Of a stretch of 64,000 nucleotides of DNA, positions 9,101 through 16,815 are shown piece after piece. The stretch spans positions 124,001 to 188,000 of the forward strand of contig CAZMAV010000001.1 of NCBI GenBank assembly GCA_964564415.1, written 5' to 3'. The stretch is from JALEFZ01 sp964564415. Lineage in GTDB: Bacteria; Bacteroidota; Bacteroidia; J057. Within the stretch, counting starts at the first letter, position 1. Each line of letters starts with the position of its first letter. The notes under the pieces were generated by a model. The model had not been told where the DNA came from, made no database searches, and worked only from the letters and a program-made list of their open reading frames with translations. A program made the translations under genes and the position numbers.

Positions 9101-11789
9101 CCTCTTCATTCAGGATATGATCGAGGTCAAAGGGCCCTCTGCGACTTTTGATTTCGATCCCAAAGCCGCCTGTCCGGGTAGTCCCATTGATTTTCAGGCT
9201 CAATCGGCCTTTTCGGTAGACTACGAATGGATTTTTGGGGATGGAGACATTGGCACGGGTCAAAACAGCACCCACAGCTATGTCCAGGCAGGAACCTATA
9301 CTCCGGTGCTGGTGGTCGAAGACTCGGCCGGGTGTAGGGTATTTCAGGTCGCAGATGAAGACCTCACCATTTACAGTCCCCCGCTGGCAAATTTTACCAC
9401 CGGCGATACCCTCCTCTGCGACAGTGGGATAGTTACCTTTACCCCACTCACCCAGCAGAGCAGTCCTTTGTCTTCTTTCCTTTGGTTTACCGAAAATGGA
9501 GATAGCTCCAGCCTGACCACGCCCTCTTTTGCCTTCAATCAGGTGGGTGCCTATGATATCGGTCTACAAATCGAAGATCAGAATGGGTGCAGGGATACCC
9601 TGGTCAAAGAAACTCTTGTCGAAGTTGTATCCTCTCCCAAGCCAGGCATTCTGCTTTCTGATTCTAGCGGCTGCCTGCCATTAGAGATTACTGCAAGCCT
9701 GGCCTCCATCAGCCATCCTTATGCTCTCACACAGTACCAATGGGAGGCTCCCGGACATCAGGGCCAGGGGCCAGGCATTAACCTGAGTTTCACAGATAGC
9801 GGGAGCTATCCTGTAAGCCTAATTGTCTGGGATGAAAATGGATGTTCGGGAGAGGCTGAAAACTTAGCAAAAGCCTTCCCCCTTCCAGAGGCAGCCTTTG
9901 TGGCTTCTGATAGCTTTGGTTGCAGTCCCTTTGCCCTTGATTTTCAGGACCAAAGCAAGGGCCAACTTGAATCCTGGCAATGGAACTTTGGGGATGGCAG
10001 GCAGAGCAGCCAAGCCAATCCTTCTCATGTTTACCTTGAAGACGGTGTGTACAGCATCGATCTGTGGGTACGCAACATTTATGGATGTGAAAACAGGGCT
10101 GAAAAAAGAAATTACATCCATCTTGACCATCCCGAAGCCAAATTCAGCCTGGACCCCGGCAAAATATGCCCGGGAGAAAGTGTGAGTTTTACAAATCTAA
10201 GCCGAAGCGATACCCTCCTTACATCCTACCTTTGGGACTTTGGAGATAGCAGCCAGAGCAGGCTTCTCAATCCTGTCCACAGCTTCACCGAGCCCAGTCT
10301 TTACGATGTGAGCCTTGTTGTCGAAGATATTTTTCAATGCAGAGACAGCTTTGATCTTCGCCCTGCTGTGGAAGTATTTGAAGATGTGACACCAGAACCG
10401 GTAGACATTCGCTATGTCTCTGTATGGAATGATAACGCGGTAGAAATCCTCTTTGACAGTTTTCCCAATACCCGGGGGGACTTTGCCAGCTACCATATTC
10501 TTAGAAAAAAAGATGATGGCAGCTACGAAAGCCTGGATATCATCGAGGATATTGGGCAGACCCGCTATGTGGATATTCTTCCAGATGAGCGCCTTCTCAC
10601 CCAATCTCAATGTTACAAGGTCATGGTAACAAACCGTTGTGGAAGTGGACATGACCTGGCCCTGAGCAGGGAGCATTGTACGATTGAATTAAGAGCAGTA
10701 GGCGGAATCGAAGAAGTAGAGCTAAGTTGGGAAGCCTATCAGGGCTGGGATCGTGTCAGGAGCTACCAATTGTTTAGGGTCAATGATTATGATCCCAATG
10801 ATATGGTCATTTTGGGAGATTTTTCTGCCAATGAAAGGAGCCACACAGACCTGGATATGTACTGCTACGATAGTTACAGCTATCGGCTACTTGCCAGGGG
10901 TCCTGAACCCGGCCTCCTTTCCTTTTCGGATACTGCCTTCGCCACCCCTGTTCACCTGCAGCCGGACCAGCAGGCTAACATTCTAAGGGTAAGTGTGGAA
11001 AACAACGACCATGTTCAGGTAGAATGGGAAGTTCCAGAGATTGAGGATGGTAGGAAGGTCATCCTGGAACGAGACAAGGGAAGTGGATTTGAAGAGGTTT
11101 GGAGCCAGGAATACCAGGAGCCCAGTCTGAAATATCAAGATTTGAAGACAGAGGTTCAGGATCAGTCCTATGCCTATCGCATTTTTGTGATGGACAGCTG
11201 TGGAGACTATACTCCTGAGGGCTGGGGAGGAAGATCTATTCACCTGAGGACCAGTCAGGAGGGTTCGGACGTGGAACTCGGCTGGAATCCTTATGAGGGA
11301 TGGCCCAGCGGTGTAAAAGCTTACAGGGTAGAGCTGTTTGACAGGGACAACAATACCTTTCGGGTATTGGCCCGCCTGGGAGGAAATCAAACGGAATTTA
11401 TTCATAAAAATGCCGACCGGTCTCAATTTGAGAATTGTTACCGTGTCATTGCTGAGTCAGAAGACAATGATGAAGTAGTCAGTCTTTCCAATGAAGCTTG
11501 TCAGGCCCTCGATCCAGTAGTTTTTTATCCCAATGCCTTCTCCCCCAATGGTGATGGAGTCAATGATCTCTTTCTCCTGAAGGGATATTTTCTGGATCAA
11601 TTCGAGATGAAAATTTTCGACCGATGGGGCAAGGTAGTTCACCAAAGCACCAGTGTCAACCAGGGATGGAATGGCAGGAATACGGCTGGCAGGGCCATGC
11701 CCGAAGGTGTCTATGTCTTCCAGGTAAGTGGAATCGGACAGAATGGGACAGCCTTTGAGCGAACGGGAACCCTGAGCCTTCTGCGATAA
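6108..11789 (+). CDS. Giant PKD-repeat T9SS adhesin, type B sorting domain
   Basis: This 1893-residue secreted protein has a signal peptide (residues 1-19, ending ALS). About 17 PKD-type Ig repeats of roughly 80-90 residues follow, to about residue 1425. Most carry the WDFGDG or WNFGDG signature. Repeats 1, 8 and 15 are degenerate. Most units have two Cys, one near the start (GCxPL or similar) and one near the end (GCxDT), so one disulphide per unit is likely. A region of about 370 residues with fibronectin-III-like strands follows. The C-terminal 90 residues (FYPNAFSPNGDGVNDLF, FDRWGKVVHQS, GWNGRNTAGRAMPEGVYVF) are the gliding-motility-associated (type B) T9SS sorting domain. Its role is probably adhesion or matrix formation at the cell surface; no catalytic domain is visible. 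Confidence 0.92.
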   Translation: MRRLVALFVLLLPIFALSRPTANFTADITQGCAPLVVRFSDQSTNAVQWEWQTGVGNSSLQNPSILYLNPGSFTVSLIVTDAQGLKDTLTRHLFINVYDYPRAEFQASLTDVCAHEAVSFTDVSLPGSGQITSWQWDFGDGTVSTQANPTHRYRDAGSFPVSLVVENQHGCKDQVIIPNYMTIQAPDPSFTADELLACGPPLKVNFTANSTAASHQWDFGDGNTGNSTHPHHIYQQFGSFDVKHVVVDSKGCRDTLVKQGYINIGVNTLGIQVRDSSVCIGDTLFFQSNTPANSSITWDFGNGDSSTHANPYYIYPQAGTYNVWADISDGSGCQVALQLSVTVHNKPQVKFTTADTTLGCEVPFQVDFINQTQGGLSYEWNFGDGGSPSYQTHPTHIYTKEDTFFVRLTVSGPGGCKVHTIKYQYIKIHKFQAGFQADKMEGCAPLQINFTDTTQSPFPINSWQWDFGNGMSSNQSRPTSTYLNPGTYDVSLIVSNTRGCQDTTLMPAYIEAGLKPTVDFAIDTNVACAYGPIQFTNQSLGAQDFIWYFSDGDTAMSLNPTHGFGALGMMDVMLVGSNRGCRDTMVRSDLVEVLAPLPIMGISDRRICETPQKVFFSDLSIGADQVSWALNNSFVSKQQSWTHTFTQDGVNAVSMTVENDSTGCIITAGNTVTVERVQADFVPDTNRSCVPFRVNFQDRSVNAVKWYWYFDNRADSSLVQNPSYTYRDAGSYEPTLVVQNSINCKDTFRYSSLQALDLKADFRIISDSAGCIPFDVSFEDLSSGTGSVAQWEWDMGDGSTYQQPNPLHTFDSQRFYDISLRVTDGDACVDSLTKRNQVYATQPIPDFVINPPVNCSDKNSVFVSLSSGAGLTYLWDFGDGTTSTLANVNHSYAQNGLYSISLQVRDVNGCDSSVHRPDAVLISEIRADFTADSLFAPCPPLTVNFEADTAFPHADIRYVWDFGDGATSTSIHPSHIYTQPGTYSVSLILETPTGCSDTLFIQDMIEVKGPSATFDFDPKAACPGSPIDFQAQSAFSVDYEWIFGDGDIGTGQNSTHSYVQAGTYTPVLVVEDSAGCRVFQVADEDLTIYSPPLANFTTGDTLLCDSGIVTFTPLTQQSSPLSSFLWFTENGDSSSLTTPSFAFNQVGAYDIGLQIEDQNGCRDTLVKETLVEVVSSPKPGILLSDSSGCLPLEITASLASISHPYALTQYQWEAPGHQGQGPGINLSFTDSGSYPVSLIVWDENGCSGEAENLAKAFPLPEAAFVASDSFGCSPFALDFQDQSKGQLESWQWNFGDGRQSSQANPSHVYLEDGVYSIDLWVRNIYGCENRAEKRNYIHLDHPEAKFSLDPGKICPGESVSFTNLSRSDTLLTSYLWDFGDSSQSRLLNPVHSFTEPSLYDVSLVVEDIFQCRDSFDLRPAVEVFEDVTPEPVDIRYVSVWNDNAVEILFDSFPNTRGDFASYHILRKKDDGSYESLDIIEDIGQTRYVDILPDERLLTQSQCYKVMVTNRCGSGHDLALSREHCTIELRAVGGIEEVELSWEAYQGWDRVRSYQLFRVNDYDPNDMVILGDFSANERSHTDLDMYCYDSYSYRLLARGPEPGLLSFSDTAFATPVHLQPDQQANILRVSVENNDHVQVEWEVPEIEDGRKVILERDKGSGFEEVWSQEYQEPSLKYQDLKTEVQDQSYAYRIFVMDSCGDYTPEGWGGRSIHLRTSQEGSDVELGWNPYEGWPSGVKAYRVELFDRDNNTFRVLARLGGNQTEFIHKNADRSQFENCYRVIAESEDNDEVVSLSNEACQALDPVVFYPNAFSPNGDGVNDLFLLKGYFLDQFEMKIFDRWGKVVHQSTSVNQGWNGRNTAGRAMPEGVYVFQVSGIGQNGTAFERTGTLSLLR

Positions 11790-11820
11790 GAATAGTTGTA
11801 CGAGCATTTATTCATTTTGG

Positions 11821-11850
11821 GAATCTCTCCTCTGGGGGAGATTCTTTTTT
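11821..11850 (+). terminator. Intrinsic terminator after the PKD adhesin
   Basis: GAATCTC at 11821-11827 pairs with GAGATTC at 11838-11844, followed by six T residues. It lies 31 bases past the adhesin stop and just ahead of the next lipoprotein gene. Confidence 0.8.
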
Positions 11851-11884
11851 GGGGGGAAAGGCTAAAGCTCTTATTTTTAGCACC

Positions 11885-12442
11885 ATGAAATACAGGTTTC
11901 AACACCCTTTTTTTGTAATACCGAACGGGATTTTGTGCCTGCTTTTGCTGGTATCATGCAAGGATGAAAAGCAAAAGTACAAAACCTACACCCAGGCAGG
12001 TCTCTACAGCATTCAGGCCCCGGCTATCCTTTCTCCTACAAAAAAGCTTAGCAAGGATGCCGAGCTACAGCTTAGAAACGTCAACCAGGACTTATATCTT
12101 ATCCTGAGGATCAGCCAGCGAGATTCTCTTCAGAACCTTTATCCCGGAGATTCTCTCTTCGACTTCTATCACCTCCACCTCGACAACCTCCACCAACAAC
12201 TGGAAGATCCTGTCATACAAGGGCCTGATACCATTGCTCAGCACTGGCTCCGAGGATTGAGAGGTAGGATTAAGGGAGAATACAAGGGCCAGTTGCTCAC
12301 CCATCAGCTCGTAGTCCTGCAGGACAGCCTCTACATTTACCAAATCTTGGAATGGATGCCTTCTCCCAAATGGAAGGAATGGGAAGGCCAAATGGACTCT
12401 ATCATCAGGAGTTTTCGTCCCTTGGGTTCAGACATGCCTTAG
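11885..12442 (+). CDS. Hypothetical lipoprotein
   Basis: A 185-residue protein with a lipoprotein signal (MKYRFQHPFFVIPNGILCLLLLVSC would be cut before Cys25, lipobox LLVSC). I do not recognise the family. The mature part is hydrophilic, with the pattern of a small alpha/beta domain similar in feel to PsbP-like lipoproteins (AGLYSIQAPAILSPTKKL at the front, ending EWEGQMDSIIRSFRPL). That similarity is only an impression. The start at 11885 is chosen because it gives a clean signal peptide. The 3' end overlaps the convergent permease gene by 15 bases. Confidence 0.7.
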   Translation: MKYRFQHPFFVIPNGILCLLLLVSCKDEKQKYKTYTQAGLYSIQAPAILSPTKKLSKDAELQLRNVNQDLYLILRISQRDSLQNLYPGDSLFDFYHLHLDNLHQQLEDPVIQGPDTIAQHWLRGLRGRIKGEYKGQLLTHQLVVLQDSLYIYQILEWMPSPKWKEWEGQMDSIIRSFRPLGSDMP

Positions 12443-13663
12443 GGCCACGATGGGATCGACCTTGGCAGCTTTGCGGGCAGGATAAAGTCCGGCAACAACT
12501 CCGACGAAGAGGCAAACCATAAATCCACGAAATATCCAATCCCAGGGCACCACAAAGCCTCCTTTGAAGAGAAGGGTACTCACGAGGTTGCCTCCGATAA
12601 TTCCGAAGACGATCCCAAAGACTCCTCCGAGTTGGCAGATGACCACGGCTTCCCACAAGAACTGAGACAGAATATTGCCCCGTGAAGCTCCCAGAGACTT
12701 CCGCAGACCGATCTCTCTTGTACGCTCTGTTACGGAGACGAGCATGACATTGAGCAGGGCTACAGCTGCCCCCAGCAGGGTGATGATGGCAATGATCTGG
12801 GCTGAAAGGGTGATAATTTGTAATTGCTCCAACAATTGCCCAACAAAGGCATCACTTTTATCGGCAGAAAAATCATTTTCCTCCCGGGGCATCCGCTTTC
12901 GGACCAGCCTAAAGGCCGCTTCAGCTTCTGAAATAGCCCCCTCCATCATTCGGGCATCTTCTACATAGACATTGATGACCAAAGAGCCTAAGGAGGGCTG
13001 CATAACCCGAAGTGTCGTCAGCGGAACAAAAATCTGCCGATCTGCACTCGAAGATCCCGTGGTGCCTACCTCCTCCAAGACACCGATCACCTTGAATACT
13101 TTACCAGAAACGGCGATGGATTTGCCGATGGGATTGTCACTGGGAAAAAGACTTTCCCTGACCTCATGCCCCAGTACAGCCACATTCTTTCTTAGGGAAA
13201 GATCGTCGTTGGAGAGCATCCTACCAGCTGGGACCTGGTACTTCGAGACCAACAGATAATTTTCATCTGTACCTACCAGCCTGATGTTGGGGTTGGTTTC
13301 ATACTTGTCATAGCGAATCTTAAAGCCACTGCCCGCAGATCCCGTAATACTGACGGGGTAGCGACTTCCGAAATCTTCCTTGAACTCGGTAGCTTCCCTC
13401 AGGGTAATTTCGGGAAAATCCTTGCTCGCTTCTCTTCCTCTCCTCCCAAATCTTATCGTCGAAGGGCGGTTTTTAATGCGAAAGGTGTTGCTCCCCAAGG
13501 AAGAAAAACTCGCTCCCAGGCCTTGCTTCATTCCGTCGATGGAGGTCCGAACGAAGATCAGGGCTGTAATGCCCAGGGCGATGATGAAGATGGTCATGCT
13601 CGCCCGAAACAAATTGGCCCAAATGGCATCCAAAGATTGATTGATGTTGAGAAAGAGTTTCAT
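12428..13663 (-). CDS. ABC transporter permease, MacB/FtsX type
   Basis: This 411-residue protein has the MacB architecture: one N-terminal membrane helix (about residues 20-42), a periplasmic MacB core of about 220 residues, then three C-terminal helices forming the FtsX domain. VSVTERTREIGLRKSLGASRGNILSQFLWEAV is the conserved cytoplasmic loop that couples to the ATPase. No ATP-binding subunit gene is adjacent. MacB-type permeases act mechanically on periplasmic substrates such as lipoproteins, peptides or antibiotics; the substrate here is unknown. The start at 13663 (MKLFLNINQSL) places the first helix normally. Thirteen further upstream codons are open. Confidence 0.88.
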   Translation of the reverse strand: MKLFLNINQSLDAIWANLFRASMTIFIIALGITALIFVRTSIDGMKQGLGASFSSLGSNTFRIKNRPSTIRFGRRGREASKDFPEITLREATEFKEDFGSRYPVSITGSAGSGFKIRYDKYETNPNIRLVGTDENYLLVSKYQVPAGRMLSNDDLSLRKNVAVLGHEVRESLFPSDNPIGKSIAVSGKVFKVIGVLEEVGTTGSSSADRQIFVPLTTLRVMQPSLGSLVINVYVEDARMMEGAISEAEAAFRLVRKRMPREENDFSADKSDAFVGQLLEQLQIITLSAQIIAIITLLGAAVALLNVMLVSVTERTREIGLRKSLGASRGNILSQFLWEAVVICQLGGVFGIVFGIIGGNLVSTLLFKGGFVVPWDWIFRGFMVCLFVGVVAGLYPARKAAKVDPIVALRHV

Positions 13664-13749
13664 ATCCGCAGCAAAGAAATCCTGTTGAAGACAATTTGCC
13701 AAAAGATGGCTTTTCTAAAGGTAGTGGCTTCCCTTCATTGGAACAACTC

Positions 13750-15465
13750 TCAGGGAAGAAGTTTTTTCTCTTTGCCGTGACCAAACAGCAAGCCTATCCC
13801 TACCACGATTCCCACCCCAATCGGATTGAGCCATAAGTATTCGATCATGGGCTTGAATTCTTTGGGACTTTCGCTAAGGGGAAGCTCCCATCCCCAGCCC
13901 TCACCCAGGAGACCTACCTGAAGTCCTCCCAAAAAGAAAACGCTCGCCATACCGATCAAAAAGCCCCAAAAGGTCGAATTTCGGTCCGCTCTTTTTTGCC
14001 ACAGCAACAGAAATACCCCGAGTATAGGACCATAAACATAACTCCCCAGGCGGTTGACCACCTCGATGATGGCTTCTGTTTCTCCGAACAAGAGGGCCGA
14101 CAGGATGGCAAAACCTCCCCATCCCAGGGTCGCCAGACGGGTAGCTTTCAGGTAGTAGGACTCCGATCGGGGCAACGACTGTAGCCGCTGCAACCAGTCT
14201 ATGACCGAGGTAGTAGCAAGAGAATTGAGGACAGAGTCGATGCTGGAGAGGGCTGCAGCCAGGATAGCGGCAATGATAAGTCCTACCATTCCGGTGGGGA
14301 GTTCGGTAAGGATAAAGTAGGGAAAAACATAATTGGTATCGTCCCTTTCCTCACCACTTTGTCTTTCGAGGACCTCGATTTTGGCTTCCCTTAGGTTTGC
14401 CAGCCTAATTTCTGCTTCGTTAAAGGCTTTACAGGATTTTCCTCCCTCGTGGGCGCAGCGATCAGCCAGAAGGATGCGCTCTTCTTGCAGGCGACGAAAT
14501 TCTTCTTCGTAGCGCTCCCCTCCTACTTCCAGCTGCTGGGATTGGGGCAAAAATAAAAGGGGTCTGTCTGTGTAGATGTAGAATACATAAAGCAATACCC
14601 CCATGAGGAGGATGATGAATTGCATGGGAATTTTGAATACAGCAGACATTAAAAGGGAGGAACGAGCATCTGTCAGGGATTTTGAAGTCAATACCCGTTG
14701 CACCTGAGGCTGGTCTGCCCCAAAATAGGAAAGCATAAGAAAGGTAGCCGCAATGAGGCCACTCCAGATGTTGTATTTCTCACTCAGGTCAAAATTGAGG
14801 TCTATGGTCTGCAGTTTGCCCATGCTGCCTGCCAACCTGAGTCCCTCGGTCAGGGAGACATGATCAGAAAATCCTCTGACAATCCAAATGCTACAAAATA
14901 CGATGGCTCCAAGCATGAGGATCATTTGCTTCATGTCTGTGCGAATGACGCTTGAAATTCCTCCAAACATGGTGTAAACTGTGGCAGTAAGGCCCATAAT
15001 GACAATGGTCCAACTCAGGGGAGCTCCAAAGACCAAGGCCAGCACATAAGAAGGGGCTGCAATGGCAAATCCAACGGTGGCCCCTCGGGACAGTAAGAAA
15101 ATGAAGCTGGTCAGCAACCTCATTCGCAGGCCAAAGCGATCTTCAAGGACTTCGTAGATGGTGTAGACCTTGAGCCGGTAATAGAGGGGAACCAGGGTAA
15201 CAGAGAGGATGACCATGGCTAAAGGAAGACCCAAATAGACCTGTAAAAAACGCATGTCTTCCATGAAGGAAAGACCTGTGGTACTAATAAAGGTAACCGC
15301 TGAGGCATGGGTGGCCATGACTGAAAGACCAGCGGCCCACCAGGGCACAGACCTTCCGGCAAGGACCATGGAATCCAAGTCCCTATGGCTTGAAGACTGC
15401 CTCAGCCCATCCCAAATGGTGTAGAGAAAGAAGGCACCTAAAACGATCCAGTCCAGCAAGCGCAT
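13750..15465 (-). CDS. Sodium:solute symporter (SSS family)
   Basis: This 571-residue multi-pass inner-membrane transporter of the SSS/SLC5 fold imports a solute with Na+. Visible are the family opening WIVLGAFFLYTIWDGLRQ, GRSVPWWAAGLSVMATHASAVTFIS (helix 1 to 2), the GATVGFAIAAPSYV region and the unwound-helix motif AAILAAALSSIDSVLNSLATT near residue 400. About 13 helices are predicted by eye. A hydrophilic insertion of about 60 residues (around 315-375, rich in Glu, Arg and Lys, with two Cys) splits the usual loop and may be coiled-coil. The substrate cannot be read from sequence; proline, sialic acid, sugars or iodide are all possible for the family. Confidence 0.9.
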   Translation of the reverse strand: MRLLDWIVLGAFFLYTIWDGLRQSSSHRDLDSMVLAGRSVPWWAAGLSVMATHASAVTFISTTGLSFMEDMRFLQVYLGLPLAMVILSVTLVPLYYRLKVYTIYEVLEDRFGLRMRLLTSFIFLLSRGATVGFAIAAPSYVLALVFGAPLSWTIVIMGLTATVYTMFGGISSVIRTDMKQMILMLGAIVFCSIWIVRGFSDHVSLTEGLRLAGSMGKLQTIDLNFDLSEKYNIWSGLIAATFLMLSYFGADQPQVQRVLTSKSLTDARSSLLMSAVFKIPMQFIILLMGVLLYVFYIYTDRPLLFLPQSQQLEVGGERYEEEFRRLQEERILLADRCAHEGGKSCKAFNEAEIRLANLREAKIEVLERQSGEERDDTNYVFPYFILTELPTGMVGLIIAAILAAALSSIDSVLNSLATTSVIDWLQRLQSLPRSESYYLKATRLATLGWGGFAILSALLFGETEAIIEVVNRLGSYVYGPILGVFLLLWQKRADRNSTFWGFLIGMASVFFLGGLQVGLLGEGWGWELPLSESPKEFKPMIEYLWLNPIGVGIVVGIGLLFGHGKEKKLLP

Positions 15466-15620
15466 AAAAGGATATTTGCAATATCAATGGAGCCCCAAAC
15501 TTAAGGAAGGGAAAGAGAAATCCTAGCCTACTTTTGGCGGACAGAATCTCCGAAAATCATGCTAATGTCTATGCCACTGCTTAAATTTGAAGCTTTGGCA
15601 TTTTTCGATATTATTGATAA

Positions 15621-16232
15621 GTGAAAATCCTACCTATTTGTTATTTCCCCCCTGTCCACTGGTATGCCGCTCTCATCCGGGAAAAAAGGGTCCATCTCGA
15701 AGTCTGCCAGCATTATCGCAAGCAGCAGTTGACCTCTCGTACCCACATCAGGGTATCTAACAGGGTTCTTCCCCTTACCATTCCTGTAAGGAGGAGGGGG
15801 GCAAAAATACCTGTGAAGGATAAAAAAATAAGTTTTGGGGAAAACTGGCAGCTACAGCATTGGAGAAGCTTAAAGACAGCCTATCGCAATTCGCCATACT
15901 TCGAGTACTACGCCGAAGAGATCCACCAGAGCCTCATGCACAAAGAAGAGGGCTTAATGGAATATTTGATGATTCAACTTGACCTGCTCAACCTACTGCT
16001 TTCGCTCGATGTGCAGTTTGAATTGACAAAGGCATATGAGGAAGAGGATAAGTATCAAAAAGATTTGAGGGGAGATTTTGACTCGAGCTTTAAAAAACTA
16101 CCTAACTGGTTCTATCCTGCACCATACCCCCAGGTTTTCCAGGGATTTGAGGCAGGGCTATCAATACTGGATCTTCTATTCAACATGGGCCCAGAAGCCA
16201 GAACTGTACTCCTAGAAGCCATGAAGGACTAA
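15621..16232 (+). CDS. WbqC family protein
   Basis: A 203-residue protein with the WbqC-like hallmarks: the YFPPVHWYAALI opening, the basic LPLTIPVRRRG segment, and NWQLQHWRSLKTAYRNSPYFEYY, close to the family signature W...H...L..AY..APYF. WbqC proteins are found beside surface polysaccharide genes and in scattered positions; their activity is not established. Translation probably begins at GTG (15621), which gives the normal family N-terminus MKILPICYFPPVHW. Bacteroidota genomes usually carry this gene near lepB/lpxB, but here it stands alone between a symporter and a regulator. Confidence 0.85.
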   Translation: MKILPICYFPPVHWYAALIREKRVHLEVCQHYRKQQLTSRTHIRVSNRVLPLTIPVRRRGAKIPVKDKKISFGENWQLQHWRSLKTAYRNSPYFEYYAEEIHQSLMHKEEGLMEYLMIQLDLLNLLLSLDVQFELTKAYEEEDKYQKDLRGDFDSSFKKLPNWFYPAPYPQVFQGFEAGLSILDLLFNMGPEARTVLLEAMKD

Positions 16233-16235
16233 CAA

Positions 16236-16547
16236 TTACATATGATCTTCAAAAGTACTGAGTATCAGATCAATCACCTCTACCACGCAGGCGTGCTTAA
16301 GGAAATAGTAAGAATGCTTGCCTTGACGCTTGGAGTCCAGAATAGCCTTGTCTTTCAGGATGCTGAGGTGCTGCGAAGCTACCGCTTGTTCCAATCCAAG
16401 GGCCATGTAAATCTGGGTAACGTTCATGCGCTTGCCATCCTTTAGCAAGTCGATCATGGCCAACCTGACGGGGTGTGCAATCGCCTTTAGACTAGCTGCG
16501 GTTTGTTCCAGCGTCGCTTTGTCTAACTTGATTTGGGAAGTACGCAT
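16236..16547 (-). CDS. ArsR-type winged-helix regulator
   Basis: A 103-residue DNA-binding protein with the ArsR/SmtB fold. The dimer/helix segment is LKAIAHPVRLAMIDLLKDG, then the recognition region VTQIYMALGLEQAVASQHLSILKDKAILDSKRQGKHSYYFL. There is no obvious Cys/His metal site: the single Cys near the C-terminus (HACVVEV) is not in the ELCVCDL context of ArsR. It may therefore be a redox or non-metal sensor. It is transcribed divergently from ribBA. A 10-bp inverted repeat 29 bases upstream of its start is a candidate self-operator. The start at 16547 (MRTSQIKLDK) is preferred over an extension of 14 codons. Confidence 0.82.
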   Translation of the reverse strand: MRTSQIKLDKATLEQTAASLKAIAHPVRLAMIDLLKDGKRMNVTQIYMALGLEQAVASQHLSILKDKAILDSKRQGKHSYYFLKHACVVEVIDLILSTFEDHM

Positions 16548-16575
16548 AGTGTTTGAAGTAAATTTCTTTTGAAAA

Positions 16576-16623
16576 ATCAAACAAAACAAAAATCGAACAC
16601 GAATTTTGACCGGTTTGTTTGAT
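16576..16623. promoter_or_regulatory. Inverted repeat upstream of ArsR-type gene
   Basis: ATCAAACAAA at 16576-16585 is perfectly inverted as TTTGTTTGAT at 16614-16623, with a 28-bp spacer. It lies in the AT-rich divergent region between the ArsR-type regulator and ribBA and could be an operator for the regulator. Because the spacer is long, it might instead be two half-sites or a chance feature of AT-rich DNA. Confidence 0.4.
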
Positions 16624-16815
16624 AATTAACCAAAAAATTTAAACAAAAATTAATTCTTGTTCATGCTTAATTTTTTACTTACACATGCAAAGTAATAAAT
16701 ATATTGACAACAACATACAAATTCCGTTTAACTTTTTTATACACAAACAATTTCATAGAAAAAGCGTCCTAATATTGCCGATTCTTTGTTTTATTTTTGT
16801 TGAACAACCACATAT

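Noticed and set aside
16590..16815. FMN riboswitch upstream of ribBA
   Set aside because: The region is AT-rich and lacks the conserved RFN sequence blocks.
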